Notes: generated from the sequence alone by a model not told the origin. A stretch of DNA of 64,000 bases from Alloalcanivorax dieselolei B5 (GCF_000300005.1 NC_018691.1:3782001-3846000); one strand, 5' to 3'; shown: positions 28,779 to 39,119, counted from the stretch's first letter. Numbers and translations: made by a program.

Positions 28779-30133
28779 ATGCCGCCGCCCACCACGACCA
28801 CTGGCGCGAAACCCTGCAACGGGTCGGTCAGCGCCTGACCAGCACGCCCCCCTACCGGGAAAGCGGCCGCATCGTACGGGCCACCGGTTTGGTGCTGGAA
28901 GCGGTGGGCCTGCGTATTCCTCTCGGCAGCGGCTGTCGTATCGAACTGGCCGGACGCGGTTTCGCCGAGGCCCAGGTGGTGGGATTCGCCGGCGAGCGGT
29001 TGTATCTGATGCCCCTGGCGGAACTGCACGGGCTGACACCCGGCGCCCGGGTACTGCCGCTCGCCGATGAAGGCGGCACCCGCCGTTTCCCGCTCGGTGA
29101 AACCTTGTTGGGACGGGTGGTGGACGGCAACGGCGTACCACTGGATGGCGGCGCGGCGCTCGGCGACTGCCCCCACGGTGGCCTCGACAGCGCCCCGCTC
29201 AACCCCATGGACCGCGCGCCCATCGACACGCCCATCGATGTCGGCATCCGCGCCATCAACGCCTTGCTCACCATCGGCCGGGGGCAGCGCATGGGTCTGT
29301 TCGCCGGTTCCGGCGTGGGCAAATCGGTACTGCTGGGGATGATGGCCCGCTACACCAGCGCCGATGTCATCGTGGTGGGCCTGATCGGCGAACGGGGCCG
29401 CGAGGTCAAGGAATTCATCGAGCATATCCTCGGCCCCGAAGGCCGCCGCCGGGCGGTGGTGGTGGCGGCGCCGGCGGATACCTCGCCGTTGCAGCGCCTG
29501 CAAGGCGCGGCTTATGCCACCCGGCTGGCGGAGGGCTTTCGGGACGCCGGCCATAACGTCTTGCTGATCATGGATTCACTGACCCGCTACGCCATGGCGC
29601 AGCGCGAAATCGCGCTGGCCATCGGCGAGCCACCCGCCACCAAAGGATACCCGCCGTCGGTGTTCGCCAAGCTGCCGGGGCTGGTGGAACGGGCCGGTAA
29701 CGGCGCCCCCGGCAGCGGTTCGATCACGGCGTTTTACACCGTGCTCACCGAGGGTGACGACCAACAGGATCCGATCGCCGACGCCGCCCGCGCCATTCTC
29801 GACGGCCACGTGGTGCTGTCGCGCCCCCTGGCCGAAGCCGGCCATTACCCGGCCATCGATATTGAAGCCTCGATCAGCCGAGCCATGACGCAACTGGTAC
29901 CTACTGCGCAGCTGCGCCGGGCACAGCGCTTCAAGCAGCTTTTTTCCCTGTACCAGCGCAACCGCGATCTGATCGGCGTCGGCGCTTACAGCCCCGGCCA
30001 CGATCCGCAGCTGGATCAGGCGGTGCAACTGTATCCGCGTCTGCAAGCGCTGCTGCGCCAGGACATCAACGAATGCGCCGGGCTGCAGGACGCCCACGGC
30101 GCCTTGACCCACCTGATCGGAGATCCGCCATGA
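28775..30133 (+). CDS. fliI: Flagellar export ATPase FliI
   Basis: The ATPase of the flagellar type III export apparatus, homologous to F1-ATPase beta. The 452-residue protein has Walker A AGSGVGKS (177-184), Walker B-region [20 protein letters not shown] and the family stretch [18 protein letters not shown]. It lies between its partners FliH and FliJ with ATGA overlaps on both sides. Confidence 0.98.
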   Translation: MNAAAHHDHWRETLQRVGQRLTSTPPYRESGRIVRATGLVLEAVGLRIPLGSGCRIELAGRGFAEAQVVGFAGERLYLMPLAELHGLTPGARVLPLADEGGTRRFPLGETLLGRVVDGNGVPLDGGAALGDCPHGGLDSAPLNPMDRAPIDTPIDVGIRAINALLTIGRGQRMGLFAGSGVGKSVLLGMMARYTSADVIVVGLIGERGREVKEFIEHILGPEGRRRAVVVAAPADTSPLQRLQGAAYATRLAEGFRDAGHNVLLIMDSLTRYAMAQREIALAIGEPPATKGYPPSVFAKLPGLVERAGNGAPGSGSITAFYTVLTEGDDQQDPIADAARAILDGHVVLSRPLAEAGHYPAIDIEASISRAMTQLVPTAQLRRAQRFKQLFSLYQRNRDLIGVGAYSPGHDPQLDQAVQLYPRLQALLRQDINECAGLQDAHGALTHLIGDPP

Positions 30134-30585
30134 CACCGTCGTCGCCGCTGGACACTTTGATCGAGCAGGCCCGCCAGGCCCGTGACCAGGCCGGGCACAG
30201 CCTGGCCGAAGCCCGGCGCGGCCAGCAAAACACCACGGCGCAGTTGTCCACGCTGGAGAATTACCGCAATGAGTACGCCGGCCGGTTACAGGACGCCCTG
30301 GCCCAGGGCATGGATACATTGACGCTGAATACCTACCGCCGCTTCCTGGCTTCCCTGGATCAGGCCATCGAACAGGCGCGGCAGGTCTTGCGCGAACAAC
30401 AACGCGCCGTCGACGCCGGCCAGGACCATTGGCGTCAACGGCAACAGCGGCTGTCCTCGTTCGACACCCTGGCGACGCGGCGGCAACAGCAGCAGCAACA
30501 TCGGGAACAGCGCCAGGAACGGCGGCAAACCGATGACATCGCCGGCAACCTGCACCAACGCCGGTTACCCGGCACAGCGACCTGA
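30130..30585 (+). CDS. fliJ: Flagellar export chaperone FliJ
   Basis: FliJ is a coiled-coil stalk-like protein that couples FliI and FlhA. The 151-residue protein is predicted almost wholly helical, with Gln/Arg-rich heptads ([17 protein letters not shown], then [17 protein letters not shown]). ATG 30130 overlaps the fliI stop in an ATGA arrangement. The call rests on coiled-coil character, length and position. Confidence 0.9.
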   Translation: MTPSSPLDTLIEQARQARDQAGHSLAEARRGQQNTTAQLSTLENYRNEYAGRLQDALAQGMDTLTLNTYRRFLASLDQAIEQARQVLREQQRAVDAGQDHWRQRQQRLSSFDTLATRRQQQQQHREQRQERRQTDDIAGNLHQRRLPGTAT

Positions 30586-30602
30586 AGAGTCGGAGGAGCC
30601 CC

Positions 30603-31658
30603 ATGGACATTCAATCTCTGTTGACCTTGCCCGGCAGTGGCCTGAAGCCCGCCACCAACGCCACCCCCGCCGAAGGCGCGGACTTCGCCACGGCCTTGCG
30701 GCTGCTGAGCCAGAATACCGCCCTGCCAGAACAGGCCGGGCTTCAGGTCAGCGCTGCCGCCACCACGGCGCTGGCGCCGCTGACCGACGACGCACTCAGT
30801 CAGGCACTGCGCGCTCCCCTGCTCGGCGAGGCAAAGGTTCAACAGAAAGGCTTGCCGGAGCACGCCGCGGACAGTGATGCCGGAGACGAGCCGGCAGCGA
30901 CGACGGCGCTGCTGGCGCCGGTGGTTCAGACCGCCATCGCGGCGGCGCCCGCCGGCGATAACGCCCAGTCAGGCGCCGAATCACGGGAAGCCCGCATGCC
31001 GGCGGTCGCCACTTCCCCCTCTCCGGTCACGGCGGAGTCCCAGGTCATCAAACCGGAAAACCAAGGCCCCGCGCCGTCCTTGCCACAAACCGTGGCCGCG
31101 ACGGAATCAGCGGACCTGCCACGGCCGACGGTGGCTCCCTCCGGCGCTGATACCCCGCTACTGAGCACGCCGGGTACCGAGCGTTCTCACACCATCACGG
31201 CACCGGCGCCGGCATCGCCGGGTACCACCAGCGCCGCCATCACCACCACCGTGGGCCAGCCGGGCTGGGGACAAGAGCTGGGTCTGCAATTGGCGCAATG
31301 GCAACAGCGCGGTGAACATCGTGTGGAATTGCATCTGCATCCGGCGGAGCTGGGACCGCTGTCGGTCTCACTCAAGGTGGATGACCAAGGCGCCCAGGCC
31401 CAGTTCTTCTCCGCCCACGGCCTGGTCCGCCAGGCCCTGGAGCAGGCACTGCCGCAATTGCGCGAAGCGCTGGCGCAGCAAGGCATCAACCTGGGCGAGG
31501 CGAGCGTTAGTGATCAGCAACCGGGGCAGCAGCAACCGTCCCGGTTTGCCCAGACCCATGATACTGCCGGCCCCTCTTCCGTGGAGTCCGAAGTCACCGA
31601 GCCCGCCGCGCCGACTGCTCGCGTATCAATGAATCCGGGAGTGGATTTGTACGCTTGA
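30603..31658 (+). CDS. fliK: Flagellar hook-length control protein FliK
   Basis: FliK is the secreted ruler that triggers the FlhB switch when the hook is complete. The 351-residue protein has an Ala/Pro/Thr-rich N-terminal ruler region and a C-terminal Flg_hook domain with VELHLHPAELGPLSVSLKVDD and LREALAQQGINL. It lies 17 nt after fliJ, the canonical position. A second FliK-like gene lies at 17263-18369. Confidence 0.92.
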   Translation: MDIQSLLTLPGSGLKPATNATPAEGADFATALRLLSQNTALPEQAGLQVSAAATTALAPLTDDALSQALRAPLLGEAKVQQKGLPEHAADSDAGDEPAATTALLAPVVQTAIAAAPAGDNAQSGAESREARMPAVATSPSPVTAESQVIKPENQGPAPSLPQTVAATESADLPRPTVAPSGADTPLLSTPGTERSHTITAPAPASPGTTSAAITTTVGQPGWGQELGLQLAQWQQRGEHRVELHLHPAELGPLSVSLKVDDQGAQAQFFSAHGLVRQALEQALPQLREALAQQGINLGEASVSDQQPGQQQPSRFAQTHDTAGPSSVESEVTEPAAPTARVSMNPGVDLYA

Positions 31659-31680
31659 GATGCCGGGCTCCCGCCTCGTT

Positions 31681-31768
31681 ATTCGCTGGCAAGCCAGCTT
31701 CCCACAGACCAGCTTCCTACAGAAGAGGAGCTACGTAGCCGCTGTGGGAGCCTGCCTTGGCAGCGAAT
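31681..31768. repeat. REP-like palindrome, copy 3 (inverted arrangement)
   Basis: Arms begin ATTCGCTGGCAAGCCAGCTTCCCAC at the left and end with GTGGGAGCCTGCCTTGG, then CAGCGAAT at the right, so the arms are in the opposite orientation to copies 1, 5 and 6. It shows the CCCAC variant of the arm tip. It lies between fliK and fliL. Confidence 0.75.
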
Positions 31769-31799
31769 GATGCACCACTAGCCTTCTCCCCACCGCTAA

Positions 31800-31841
31800 A
31801 ACCTCGAGATAACCCCATTAGCGCGTTCTATTCCGGCCATG
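31800..31841 (+). promoter_or_regulatory. Possible FlhDC box upstream of fliL
   Basis: Left half AACCTCGAGATAACCC (31800-31815) and right half, as complement, CATGGCCGGAATAGAA (31826-31841), with a 10-nt gap. The right half matches 11 of 14 positions of an AATGGCAGAAATAG-type FlhDC half-site. It lies about 60-100 nt upstream of fliL, where a class II promoter is expected. Confidence 0.45.
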
Positions 31842-31902
31842 GTCAAAGCTTCTTCGGCGGCATACTCGGCGGCGTGAGAAGTAGTTGATCAGGCGGATGA
31901 GC

Positions 31903-32370
31903 ATGGCCGAAAAAAAAGGTTCACGGAAACTGGTGTGGCTGATCGCCGCGTTGTTGGTGATGACCACCTCTCTGGCGGCGGCCAATGTCTATTTGCTGAT
32001 GGATAAGAACGGCGGCGACAAACTTGCGTCGAAAGTGGCGCAGACCGCCCGTTCGCCGATCTATGTCAAAGTCGCCCCCTTCACGGTGAACTTGCGTGAC
32101 GATCTATGTGGGCGCCATCTGCTGTATGCGGGAATATCCCTGCAGGTAGGCGACAGCACCACCGAGGATTTCCTCAATGACTTCATGCCCCAGGTGCGCA
32201 GCCGGCTACTGCTGCTGACCTCCGGCCAGAAGGCCGAGGAGATGATGACGCCGGAAGGGAAAGAGGCACTGATCGAAAAGATCCTCGCCCTGTTCGAAGA
32301 GGAACTGGTGAGCGGCCAGCCGTCCCTGCGAGTGGACGACGTTCTGTTCACTGAGTTCATTGTCCAATGA
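31903..32370 (+). CDS. fliL: Flagellar basal body-associated protein FliL
   Basis: FliL is a single-pass inner-membrane protein that surrounds and supports stator units. ATG 31903 gives 155 residues and has AGGCGG 6 nt upstream. The in-frame ATG at 31897 leaves no room for a ribosome site. One N-terminal helix (about 9-30) precedes a periplasmic domain with KVAPFTVNLRDD. It starts the fliLMNOPQR operon. Confidence 0.92.
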   Translation: MAEKKGSRKLVWLIAALLVMTTSLAAANVYLLMDKNGGDKLASKVAQTARSPIYVKVAPFTVNLRDDLCGRHLLYAGISLQVGDSTTEDFLNDFMPQVRSRLLLLTSGQKAEEMMTPEGKEALIEKILALFEEELVSGQPSLRVDDVLFTEFIVQ

Positions 32371-32412
32371 CCCGCCTTCCGATATTCACCGAAGCTGCTT
32401 GACGATAACGCC

Positions 32413-33444
32413 ATGTCCCAAGACGATCTGCTGTCCCAGGAAGAAATCGACGCCCTGCTGAATGGCCCCGGCGGCGATGACGACAGCGGCAAAGCCGACG
32501 AGTCGCGCATCAAACCGTACGACCCGGCCTCGCAGCATCGGGTGATCCGGGAGCGTTTGCACAGCCTGGACATCATCAACGAGCGCTTCGCGCGTCATTT
32601 CCGCGTGGCGCTGTTCAACCTGATCCGGCGTAGCGCCGACATCACCGTGGATTCCGTGCGCTATCAGAGTTTCAAGGATTTCGCCCGCAATCTGCCGGTC
32701 CCCACCAACCTGAACCTGATTGCCATGAAGCCGCTGCGCGGCACCGCCCTGGTGGTGTTCCCCCCGGGGCTGGTGTTCATGGTGGTGGACAACCTGTTCG
32801 GTGGTGACGGCCGCTTTCTGACCCGATCCGAGGGCCGGGAATTCACCAACACCGAACAGCGGATCATTCGCCGGGTATTGCGCCTCGCCATCGACGCTTA
32901 CCAGGAAGCCTGGACCACGGTCTTCGCCCTGGATGTCCAGTACCTGCGTTCGGAGATACAGGCCAAGTTCGCCAACATCACCAACTCCCCCAACGAGATC
33001 GTGGTCAATACCACCTTCCATCTGGAAGTCGGCAATCTGGCCAGCGATTTTCAGGTGTGCATCCCCTACTCGATGATCGAGCCGCTGCGCGATGTGCTGA
33101 CCAATCTGGGGCCCAATGGCCGTGAAGGCGATCAAAGCTGGACCCGGCGGATGGCCGGCGAGTTACGCCAGACCGAAGTGGAACTGGTGGCGGAATTCGT
33201 TTCCGTGGCCAGCCGCATCGCGGACGTGATGGCCTTGAAGCAAGGCGATGTATTGCCCATCGAATTACCGGACAGCGTGCGCGCCCACGTGGACGGTGTG
33301 CCGGTCATGGAGTGCGAATACGGCAGCCGTGAAGACCAACGGGCGTTGCGCGTGGTACGCATGATCGATCACACCGGCCCGCCTTCGACCTCCCCGTTCG
33401 TCAAAGCGTCCACGCCGCAACCCAAGGAATCCGAAGATGAGTGA
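32413..33444 (+). CDS. fliM: Flagellar motor switch protein FliM
   Basis: The C-ring protein that binds CheY-P. The 343-residue protein starts with the CheY-binding segment LLSQEEIDALLNG (residues 6-18), then has the CheC-like middle domain (starting YDPASQHRVIRERLHSL) and a C-terminal SpoA domain with EVELVAEFVS. It overlaps fliN by 8 nt. Confidence 0.98.
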   Translation: MSQDDLLSQEEIDALLNGPGGDDDSGKADESRIKPYDPASQHRVIRERLHSLDIINERFARHFRVALFNLIRRSADITVDSVRYQSFKDFARNLPVPTNLNLIAMKPLRGTALVVFPPGLVFMVVDNLFGGDGRFLTRSEGREFTNTEQRIIRRVLRLAIDAYQEAWTTVFALDVQYLRSEIQAKFANITNSPNEIVVNTTFHLEVGNLASDFQVCIPYSMIEPLRDVLTNLGPNGREGDQSWTRRMAGELRQTEVELVAEFVSVASRIADVMALKQGDVLPIELPDSVRAHVDGVPVMECEYGSREDQRALRVVRMIDHTGPPSTSPFVKASTPQPKESEDE

Positions 33445-33952
33445 TCCCAACAAACCCGATCAGCCGGATCAACCGGAGAAGCCGGACCACGAAGACCTCT
33501 GGTCCGAAGCGTTGAACGAACAGAACAGCGGCGGCGAGGATGATCCCTGGGCCGAAGCCCTGGCCGAACAGCAGTCCGCGGCCCCCGGCAACGACCAGGG
33601 CAACGGTAACAACGGAGGCGACACCACCCGCAATGCCGGCGGCCAGGTGTTCAAACCGCTGGAAGGCGAGGCCGGCATCGGCTCCGGTCCCCGTGATCTG
33701 GAAATGATCATGGACATTCCCGTCAAGCTGACGGTGGAGCTGGGGCGCACCCGCATCACCATAAAACAGCTGCTTGAACTGGCCCAGGGATCGGTGATCG
33801 AGCTCGATGGTCTGGCCGGTGAGCCGATGGACATTCTGATCAACGGTTACCTGATCGCCCAGGGCGAGGTGGTGGTGGTGGACGACCGCTACGGCATCCG
33901 CATCACCGAAATCGTCACCCCGTCCGAGCGGGTACAGAAGCTGAATCGCTGA
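33437..33952 (+). CDS. fliN: Flagellar motor switch protein FliN
   Basis: The SpoA-domain C-ring protein that also docks FliH-FliI. At 171 residues it is longer than the enteric form because of an acidic, Gly/Asn-rich N-terminus up to about residue 85. The SpoA domain runs from about 90 to 168 (DIPVKLTVELGRTRITIKQLL, then VIELDGLAGEPMDILING). It follows fliM in overlapping frames. Confidence 0.97.
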   Translation: MSDPNKPDQPDQPEKPDHEDLWSEALNEQNSGGEDDPWAEALAEQQSAAPGNDQGNGNNGGDTTRNAGGQVFKPLEGEAGIGSGPRDLEMIMDIPVKLTVELGRTRITIKQLLELAQGSVIELDGLAGEPMDILINGYLIAQGEVVVVDDRYGIRITEIVTPSERVQKLNR

Positions 33953-33955
33953 ACC

Positions 33956-34357
33956 ATGGACACCGAGACCCTGGCACAACACGGTGAAGGCTGGATCGGG
34001 CTGGCGATGATCGGTAAAACCGCATTCGCGCTGCTGCTGATCGTCGCCATTATCCTGTTGTGCGCCTGGCTGCTGCGCCGCCTCAACGGTCTGCCCGGGC
34101 AGGGTCAGACATTGAAAGTGGTCGGCAGTCGCGCCCTGGGTCCAAAGGAACGGCTGGTGGTGGTGGAAGTGGAAGGTACCTGGCTGGTGCTGGGCGTTGG
34201 CGGCGGCGGCATCAATAAGGTTCATGAAATGCCCGCGCCAACACCTGCCACATCACCGCACGAGCCGCTTGATGGAGAAAACAACGACGTCAGCTTCGCC
34301 GTGCGCTTCGCCAGGGCGCTCGGCGGCAACGGCAAAAACGGCAGGGCCGGATCGTGA
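33956..34357 (+). CDS. fliO: Flagellar export-gate assembly protein FliO
   Basis: FliO assists assembly of the FliP pentamer. The 133-residue protein has one transmembrane helix (about 17-40) followed by [37 protein letters not shown] sequence (ends noted: [17 protein letters not shown]) typical of FliO. It lies between fliN and fliP, overlapping fliP by 4 nt. Confidence 0.92.
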   Translation: MDTETLAQHGEGWIGLAMIGKTAFALLLIVAIILLCAWLLRRLNGLPGQGQTLKVVGSRALGPKERLVVVEVEGTWLVLGVGGGGINKVHEMPAPTPATSPHEPLDGENNDVSFAVRFARALGGNGKNGRAGS

Positions 34358-35112
34358 AGCGCGGCCCGCGCTGGCGGTTGTTGGCGGCTCTTTTACTGCC
34401 CGCTCTGATGCTGCCCGGTCTGGCCTGGGCTCAGGCCAGCATCCCCGGCCTCACCAGCCAGCCCACCGCCGACGGCGGCCAACAATGGTCGATCCAACTG
34501 CAGACGCTGTTACTGCTCAGCAGTCTGGCGTTCCTGCCCGCCCTGCTACTGATGATGACCTGCTTCACTCGCATCATTATCGTGTTCAGTCTGCTGCGCA
34601 CGGCCATGGGCACCCAATCGGCTCCGCCCAACCAGGTGCTGCTCGGACTTACCCTGTTTCTTACTTTTTTTATTATGTCGCCGGTGTTGAACCGGGTGTA
34701 CCAGGAAGCCTGGGTCCCCTTATCCAACGATGAAATGGGCTTCGAGCAGGCGCTCAGTGTGGGCAGCGAGCCGTTCCGGGAATTCATGATGGCACAGACC
34801 CGGGAACCGGATCTGGCGTTGTTTGCCCGGCTGGCCAAGACGGAGAACCTGAATGGACCGGAGGACGTGCCGCTTCGCGTATTGCTGCCCGCGTTCGTGA
34901 CCAGTGAACTGAAGACCGCGTTTCAGATCGGCTTCACCATTTTTATTCCGTTTCTGATCATTGATCTGGTGGTGGCCAGTGTGCTGATGGCGCTGGGTAT
35001 GATGATGGTGCCGCCGGCCACCATTTCATTGCCCTTCAAACTGATGCTGTTCGTGCTGGTGGACGGTTGGCAATTGCTGATCGGCTCGCTGGCACAAAGC
35101 TTTTTCGTCTGA
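34354..35112 (+). CDS. fliP: Flagellar export-gate protein FliP
   Basis: Core pore subunit of the type III export gate. The 252-residue protein has a cleavable signal peptide (about 1-24), then four hydrophobic segments with the family motifs [34 protein letters not shown] and [17 protein letters not shown]. The GTG start at 34354 overlaps fliO. It is followed by fliQ and fliR in standard order. Confidence 0.97.
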   Translation: MKRGPRWRLLAALLLPALMLPGLAWAQASIPGLTSQPTADGGQQWSIQLQTLLLLSSLAFLPALLLMMTCFTRIIIVFSLLRTAMGTQSAPPNQVLLGLTLFLTFFIMSPVLNRVYQEAWVPLSNDEMGFEQALSVGSEPFREFMMAQTREPDLALFARLAKTENLNGPEDVPLRVLLPAFVTSELKTAFQIGFTIFIPFLIIDLVVASVLMALGMMMVPPATISLPFKLMLFVLVDGWQLLIGSLAQSFFV

Positions 35113-35125
35113 ACGGAGAAACGCC

Positions 35126-35395
35126 ATGACCCCGGAAGCGGTAATGAGCCTGGCCTATCAGGGCATGATGGTAACGCTGATGCTGGCGGCGCCCCTGCTG
35201 ATCACCGCGTTGGTGATTGGCCTGTTGGTGAGTCTGTTTCAGGCCACCACCCAGATCAACGAAATGACCCTGTCGTTCATTCCAAAAATCCTCGGCGTAT
35301 TCGCGGTGGTGGTGCTGGCCGGCCCATGGCTGCTGCATTTGATCATCGACTTTACCCGCGAGCTGTTTCAGAACCTGCCCTTGCTGTTGTCCTGA
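35126..35395 (+). CDS. fliQ: Flagellar export-gate protein FliQ
   Basis: A small inner-membrane gate subunit: 89 residues, two hydrophobic helices (about 14-38 and 52-74), with the family core SLFQATTQINEMTLSFIPK. It lies 13 nt after fliP and 3 nt before fliR. Confidence 0.97.
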   Translation: MTPEAVMSLAYQGMMVTLMLAAPLLITALVIGLLVSLFQATTQINEMTLSFIPKILGVFAVVVLAGPWLLHLIIDFTRELFQNLPLLLS

Positions 35396-35398
35396 GCC

Positions 35399-36184
35399 AT
35401 GATCCAGGTCACCTTCGATCAGTTGCATGCCTGGCTGACCGCCTTCTGGTGGCCCTTTCTGCGTATTCTGGCGTTTTTCAGTGCCGCGCCGTTGCTCGGC
35501 CACTCCAGCGTGCCCCGGCAGATGAAGATTGGCCTGGGTCTGCTGATCACCATCGTGATCGTGCCTCATCTGCCGACGCCCCCGGCGATTCCGGTGATGT
35601 CCTGGGCCGGCCTCGGCGTGTCGGTGGAGCAGGTATTGATCGGCGTGTCCATGGGACTGGTGTTGCGGGTCATGTTCGCGGTGGTAATGGCCGCCGGCGA
35701 TTTCATCGGGCTGCAAATGGGCCTCGCCTTCGCCACCTTCGTGGCACCGGATACCGGCGCCAACACCATGATCGTATCGCGCTTTCTGTACATGATAACG
35801 CTGCTGATGTTTCTCGCGGTGAACGGCCACCTGATGGTGATCGATACGCTGGCGGGCAGCTTTCAGACGCTGCCGGTAGGGCTGGCCGGCCTCAATAGCG
35901 ATGCCTTCGAATTGCTGGTGCGCTATGGCGGCACCATCTTCGCATCCGGCCTGATGCTGGCACTGCCTCTGGTCTGCGCCCTGCTGATCACCAATCTGGC
36001 GCTCGGCATCCTTAACCGGTCCGCGCCTCAGCTGACGGTATTTTCGGTGGGTTTCCCGCTGACACTGACCTTGGGCCTGTTCCTGTTGACGGTGCTGATG
36101 GGCGATCTCGGGCGTTTTCTTCAAGGCTTGTTTGGAGAAGGGTTGGGCGTTTTGCAGCATCTGCTGGAGCGTTTGGCGACGTGA
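35399..36184 (+). CDS. fliR: Flagellar export-gate protein FliR
   Basis: The third pore subunit of the export gate, completing the FliPQR helical assembly. The 261-residue hydrophobic protein has about six membrane segments and the conserved GDFIGLQMGLAFATFVAP near residues 100-117. It ends the fliLMNOPQR operon and converges on flgL across a REP element. Confidence 0.96.
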   Translation: MIQVTFDQLHAWLTAFWWPFLRILAFFSAAPLLGHSSVPRQMKIGLGLLITIVIVPHLPTPPAIPVMSWAGLGVSVEQVLIGVSMGLVLRVMFAVVMAAGDFIGLQMGLAFATFVAPDTGANTMIVSRFLYMITLLMFLAVNGHLMVIDTLAGSFQTLPVGLAGLNSDAFELLVRYGGTIFASGLMLALPLVCALLITNLALGILNRSAPQLTVFSVGFPLTLTLGLFLLTVLMGDLGRFLQGLFGEGLGVLQHLLERLAT

Positions 36185-36194
36185 CGGGGCGTTC

Positions 36195-36255
36195 ATTCGC
36201 TTGCAAGCAAGCTTCCCACAGCGGCTTCGTAGCTCATGCCATGGGAAGCTGGCCT
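36195..36255. repeat. REP-like palindrome, copy 4 (diverged)
   Basis: A left arm ATTCGCTTGCAAGC, AAGCTTCCCACAGCGGC, then a weak opposite arm (ATGGGAAGCTGGCC). It fills the gap between the convergent genes fliR and flgL and reaches the flgL stop codon. Confidence 0.65.
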
Positions 36256-36256
36256 T

Positions 36257-37450
36257 CTACATCCGATCGAACAGGGACAGCCCCTTGATCCCCATGAAGC
36301 TCTGCTGAGCGGCCTGCAGGCCGACCTGGCGAAGCACGTACTCGGAAATCGCCTCCACGTAATCCAGGTCAACCAGATCGGACATGGTCTGCTCGTAGTT
36401 GAGGGTGCGGTTGTCCGCCACCGTATCCACCACGTCCAGCTCGTTGAGGCGGGAGCCCACCGAGGCCCGCACGGTGAGGACATTGTCCAGGCCGTTGTCC
36501 AGTTCACGCAGCGTGTTATTGAGGGTGTTGGTACGCGCCGCCTTCTCCGCGTCGGTAGAGGCCGGATTCTCCAGCACCGCCAAAGCCCGCTCAAAGGTGG
36601 CGAACAAGTCCGGATCCATGTCGGCGGCTTTATCCACCGCAATACTGTCACCGTCCGCCGGCGTACCTTCCAGCGTCATGGAGAGACCGCCAAAGCGGAT
36701 CGGTTCGCCTTCCTGATACGGTTGCGGCGCACCGCCGTTGACGCTGTAGGTGATATCCGTGCCGTCATCAGCGAACTCGATGGTAAAGGCGCCGCCGAAA
36801 TCCGCATCGTCAACGTCGACCACGTCCGGTCCGGTGAACGTCACCGAGCCGCTATTACCGCCATCTGCGCGGGCCAGATAACCGGCACTGGCATGCACAC
36901 TCTGGAAGATATCCTCGCCATTATCGGACACCGGCATCAAACGGGAGGCATCGATACGCTGCTGGCGAACCTGGGTATCGCCCACATAATCGACACCGCC
37001 CCCGTTTTTAACGAACGGCGGGCTGTCGTCCTGGTAGCCGCCGAACAGATAACGGCCATTACCGTCGGTGGCGTTGGCCTGGCCGAGCAGCGTTTCATAG
37101 ATCCCACGCAGTTCACTGGCGGCGGAGTCGCGATCGGCGTCGCTGAGCGTGCCGTTCACCGCCTGCAGGATCAGCGTCTTGGCCTGAGTGATTGAATCGC
37201 TGACGCTGTTCAGCACACTCTCTTCCTGGGACAACGCATTGCGCGCACCGACCCGCGCGTCACCATACTGCTCGGTGAGCGCCAGGGATTGCGCCACACG
37301 CACGGCCTGGGAGGCGGCCTGGGGATCATCGGAGGGATTGACCACGCGGCGCCCGGAAGCGATTTGCTGACTGACTTTCATGAGGTTGGCCTGCTGGCGA
37401 TTCATGGAAGTCATGCTTTGTTCGAACATGGTCACCGTACTGATGCGCAT
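36257..37450 (-). CDS. flgL: Hook-filament junction protein FlgL
   Basis: FlgL (HAP3) is the second junction zone between hook and filament. The 397-residue protein has flagellin-like ends: MRISTVTMFEQSMTSMNRQQ at the N-terminus with RRVVNPSDDPQAA, and LQAAQQSFMGIKGLSLFD at the C-terminus. It lies 20 nt downstream of flgK, in the same operon, driven by the sigma-28 promoter upstream of flgK. Confidence 0.96.
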   Translation of the reverse strand: MRISTVTMFEQSMTSMNRQQANLMKVSQQIASGRRVVNPSDDPQAASQAVRVAQSLALTEQYGDARVGARNALSQEESVLNSVSDSITQAKTLILQAVNGTLSDADRDSAASELRGIYETLLGQANATDGNGRYLFGGYQDDSPPFVKNGGGVDYVGDTQVRQQRIDASRLMPVSDNGEDIFQSVHASAGYLARADGGNSGSVTFTGPDVVDVDDADFGGAFTIEFADDGTDITYSVNGGAPQPYQEGEPIRFGGLSMTLEGTPADGDSIAVDKAADMDPDLFATFERALAVLENPASTDAEKAARTNTLNNTLRELDNGLDNVLTVRASVGSRLNELDVVDTVADNRTLNYEQTMSDLVDLDYVEAISEYVLRQVGLQAAQQSFMGIKGLSLFDRM

Positions 37451-37470
37451 AACGATGGCTCCTCAACCGG

Positions 37471-39090
37471 TTAACGCAGGCCCAGGATCGAATCGAGCAC
37501 GGTGCTGCCCACTTCGATCACCTTGGCGTTGGCCTGGAAATACTGTTGGAAACGAATCAGGTTTGTGGCTTCCTCGTTAAGGTCCACACCGGATACCGAT
37601 TGCTGCACGGCGCTGAGCTGCTCTTGCAGACCCTGTTGTGCCGCCAGATTCACCTTGACGATGTTGGTGCGGTTGCCGACATCCCCCACCAGCGAAGCGT
37701 AAGCCTGGCTGAACGTCGCGTTGCCGCTGACCAGAGACTGGTTCTGCAACTCCTGCAACGCCAGCGCATTCTCGTTGTTGCCACTGCCGGCGTCGCTGCC
37801 GGCGGCGATCTCGGCGGTATCGCGAATCAACATTTCCATACCGCCGGCGGCATACCGGGTGGGCTGAACATCGAAGCGATCATTGACGGCCAGCTGTGTC
37901 GGGTCATCGATGGTGACGACAACGCCACCGAAGCTGAGTTGATTATTGGCATCCAGGATGGCATTGACGGTTTCGCCATTGTCCTTGCGGGTAATGGCGA
38001 ACTCACCGGTGGCGGGATCGACCACCGTCACCGTGTAGTCGCTGGTGGTCAGCCCCTCGGCATCGCCAAAGGCAACCGACAGCGTGGCCGTACCGGTATT
38101 GTCGGCATGGCTGTACAGCCGTGGGGAGCCAATGGCGAACAAATCCTCGCCGGCGTCGCCGTTCAGATCCACACCGGCGCGATGCTGTTCGTTGAAGGCC
38201 TGGGCCAGGGACACGGCCAACCGGCCCAGCTCGTTCTGGGTTTTATCCAGAGTCTCTTCGCGGAAGTTCAACAAGCCGCCCAGGGTACCGCCCTGGATAT
38301 TCTTGCTCTTCAGCTCCACCAGATTGCCGGCGGAATCGTGGTAGCCCACCACCAGGCGGGAGGGATCGGTTTCCGATTCCACCGCTTCCAGTTCGAAACT
38401 GCGGGTTCCGGCCACCAATGGCTGACCATTGCCGATGCTCACGTTGTAGGTGCCGCTTTCCTGTACCGACAGCTTGACGTCGATACGTTCGCTCAGTTCC
38501 GCCACCAGTTGGTCCCGTTGATTCAGCAAGGCGTTCGGCGCTTCGCCCTGCTTGGCTTTGGCCAGGGCGATCTCCCGGTTCAGATTGGCGATCTGTTCGG
38601 CGGTGTTATTGATCTGAGTGATTTCGTCACTGATCTGTCCGTTGATACCGTTCTGCATGTCGTCCAGATATTGTTGGAACGAGCGGAACTGGGCGGACAG
38701 TGTATCAGCACTGCCGATCACGCCCTGCCGGGAAGAAGGGTCGGAAGGCGCCCCGGCCAGGTCTTCCAGGGAGGAGAAAAATTTCTGGATCAGCGGCGCC
38801 AGCCCCGCTTCCTGATCCGCCAGCAGATTGTCGATCTGGCTGACCTGGGTCTCATAGGCCTGCAAAGCGCTGGCGTTGCTGGTGGACTGGTTCAGTTGCT
38901 CGGCCACGTACTGATCGAACTGGCGCTGAATATCATTCACCCGAACGCCATTGCCGACACCACGCTCACCCAGCAAAACCAGCTCCCGATTGTAGCCGGG
39001 CGTGTAGACGTTACTGATGTTGTTGCTGGTGGCGTACAGCGCATTCTGGGCCGCGTTCAAACCACTCAGGCCAATGGAAAACAAGCTCAT
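37471..39090 (-). CDS. flgK: Hook-filament junction protein FlgK
   Basis: FlgK (HAP1) is the first junction protein after the hook. The 539-residue protein starts MSLFSIGLSGLNAAQNALY with SNNISNVYTPGYNRE and ends with the conserved LNEEATNLIRFQQYFQANAK and VGSTVLDSILGL. It is expressed late from its own sigma-28 promoter, with flgL. Confidence 0.97.
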   Translation of the reverse strand: MSLFSIGLSGLNAAQNALYATSNNISNVYTPGYNRELVLLGERGVGNGVRVNDIQRQFDQYVAEQLNQSTSNASALQAYETQVSQIDNLLADQEAGLAPLIQKFFSSLEDLAGAPSDPSSRQGVIGSADTLSAQFRSFQQYLDDMQNGINGQISDEITQINNTAEQIANLNREIALAKAKQGEAPNALLNQRDQLVAELSERIDVKLSVQESGTYNVSIGNGQPLVAGTRSFELEAVESETDPSRLVVGYHDSAGNLVELKSKNIQGGTLGGLLNFREETLDKTQNELGRLAVSLAQAFNEQHRAGVDLNGDAGEDLFAIGSPRLYSHADNTGTATLSVAFGDAEGLTTSDYTVTVVDPATGEFAITRKDNGETVNAILDANNQLSFGGVVVTIDDPTQLAVNDRFDVQPTRYAAGGMEMLIRDTAEIAAGSDAGSGNNENALALQELQNQSLVSGNATFSQAYASLVGDVGNRTNIVKVNLAAQQGLQEQLSAVQQSVSGVDLNEEATNLIRFQQYFQANAKVIEVGSTVLDSILGLR

Positions 39091-39119
39091 CGACGGTATC
39101 CCTGCGTTATCTAGTCAGG

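Noticed and set aside
37546..39114. Long plus-strand open frame opposite flgK
   Set aside because: Antisense to an unambiguous FlgK; composition is that of a shadow frame.
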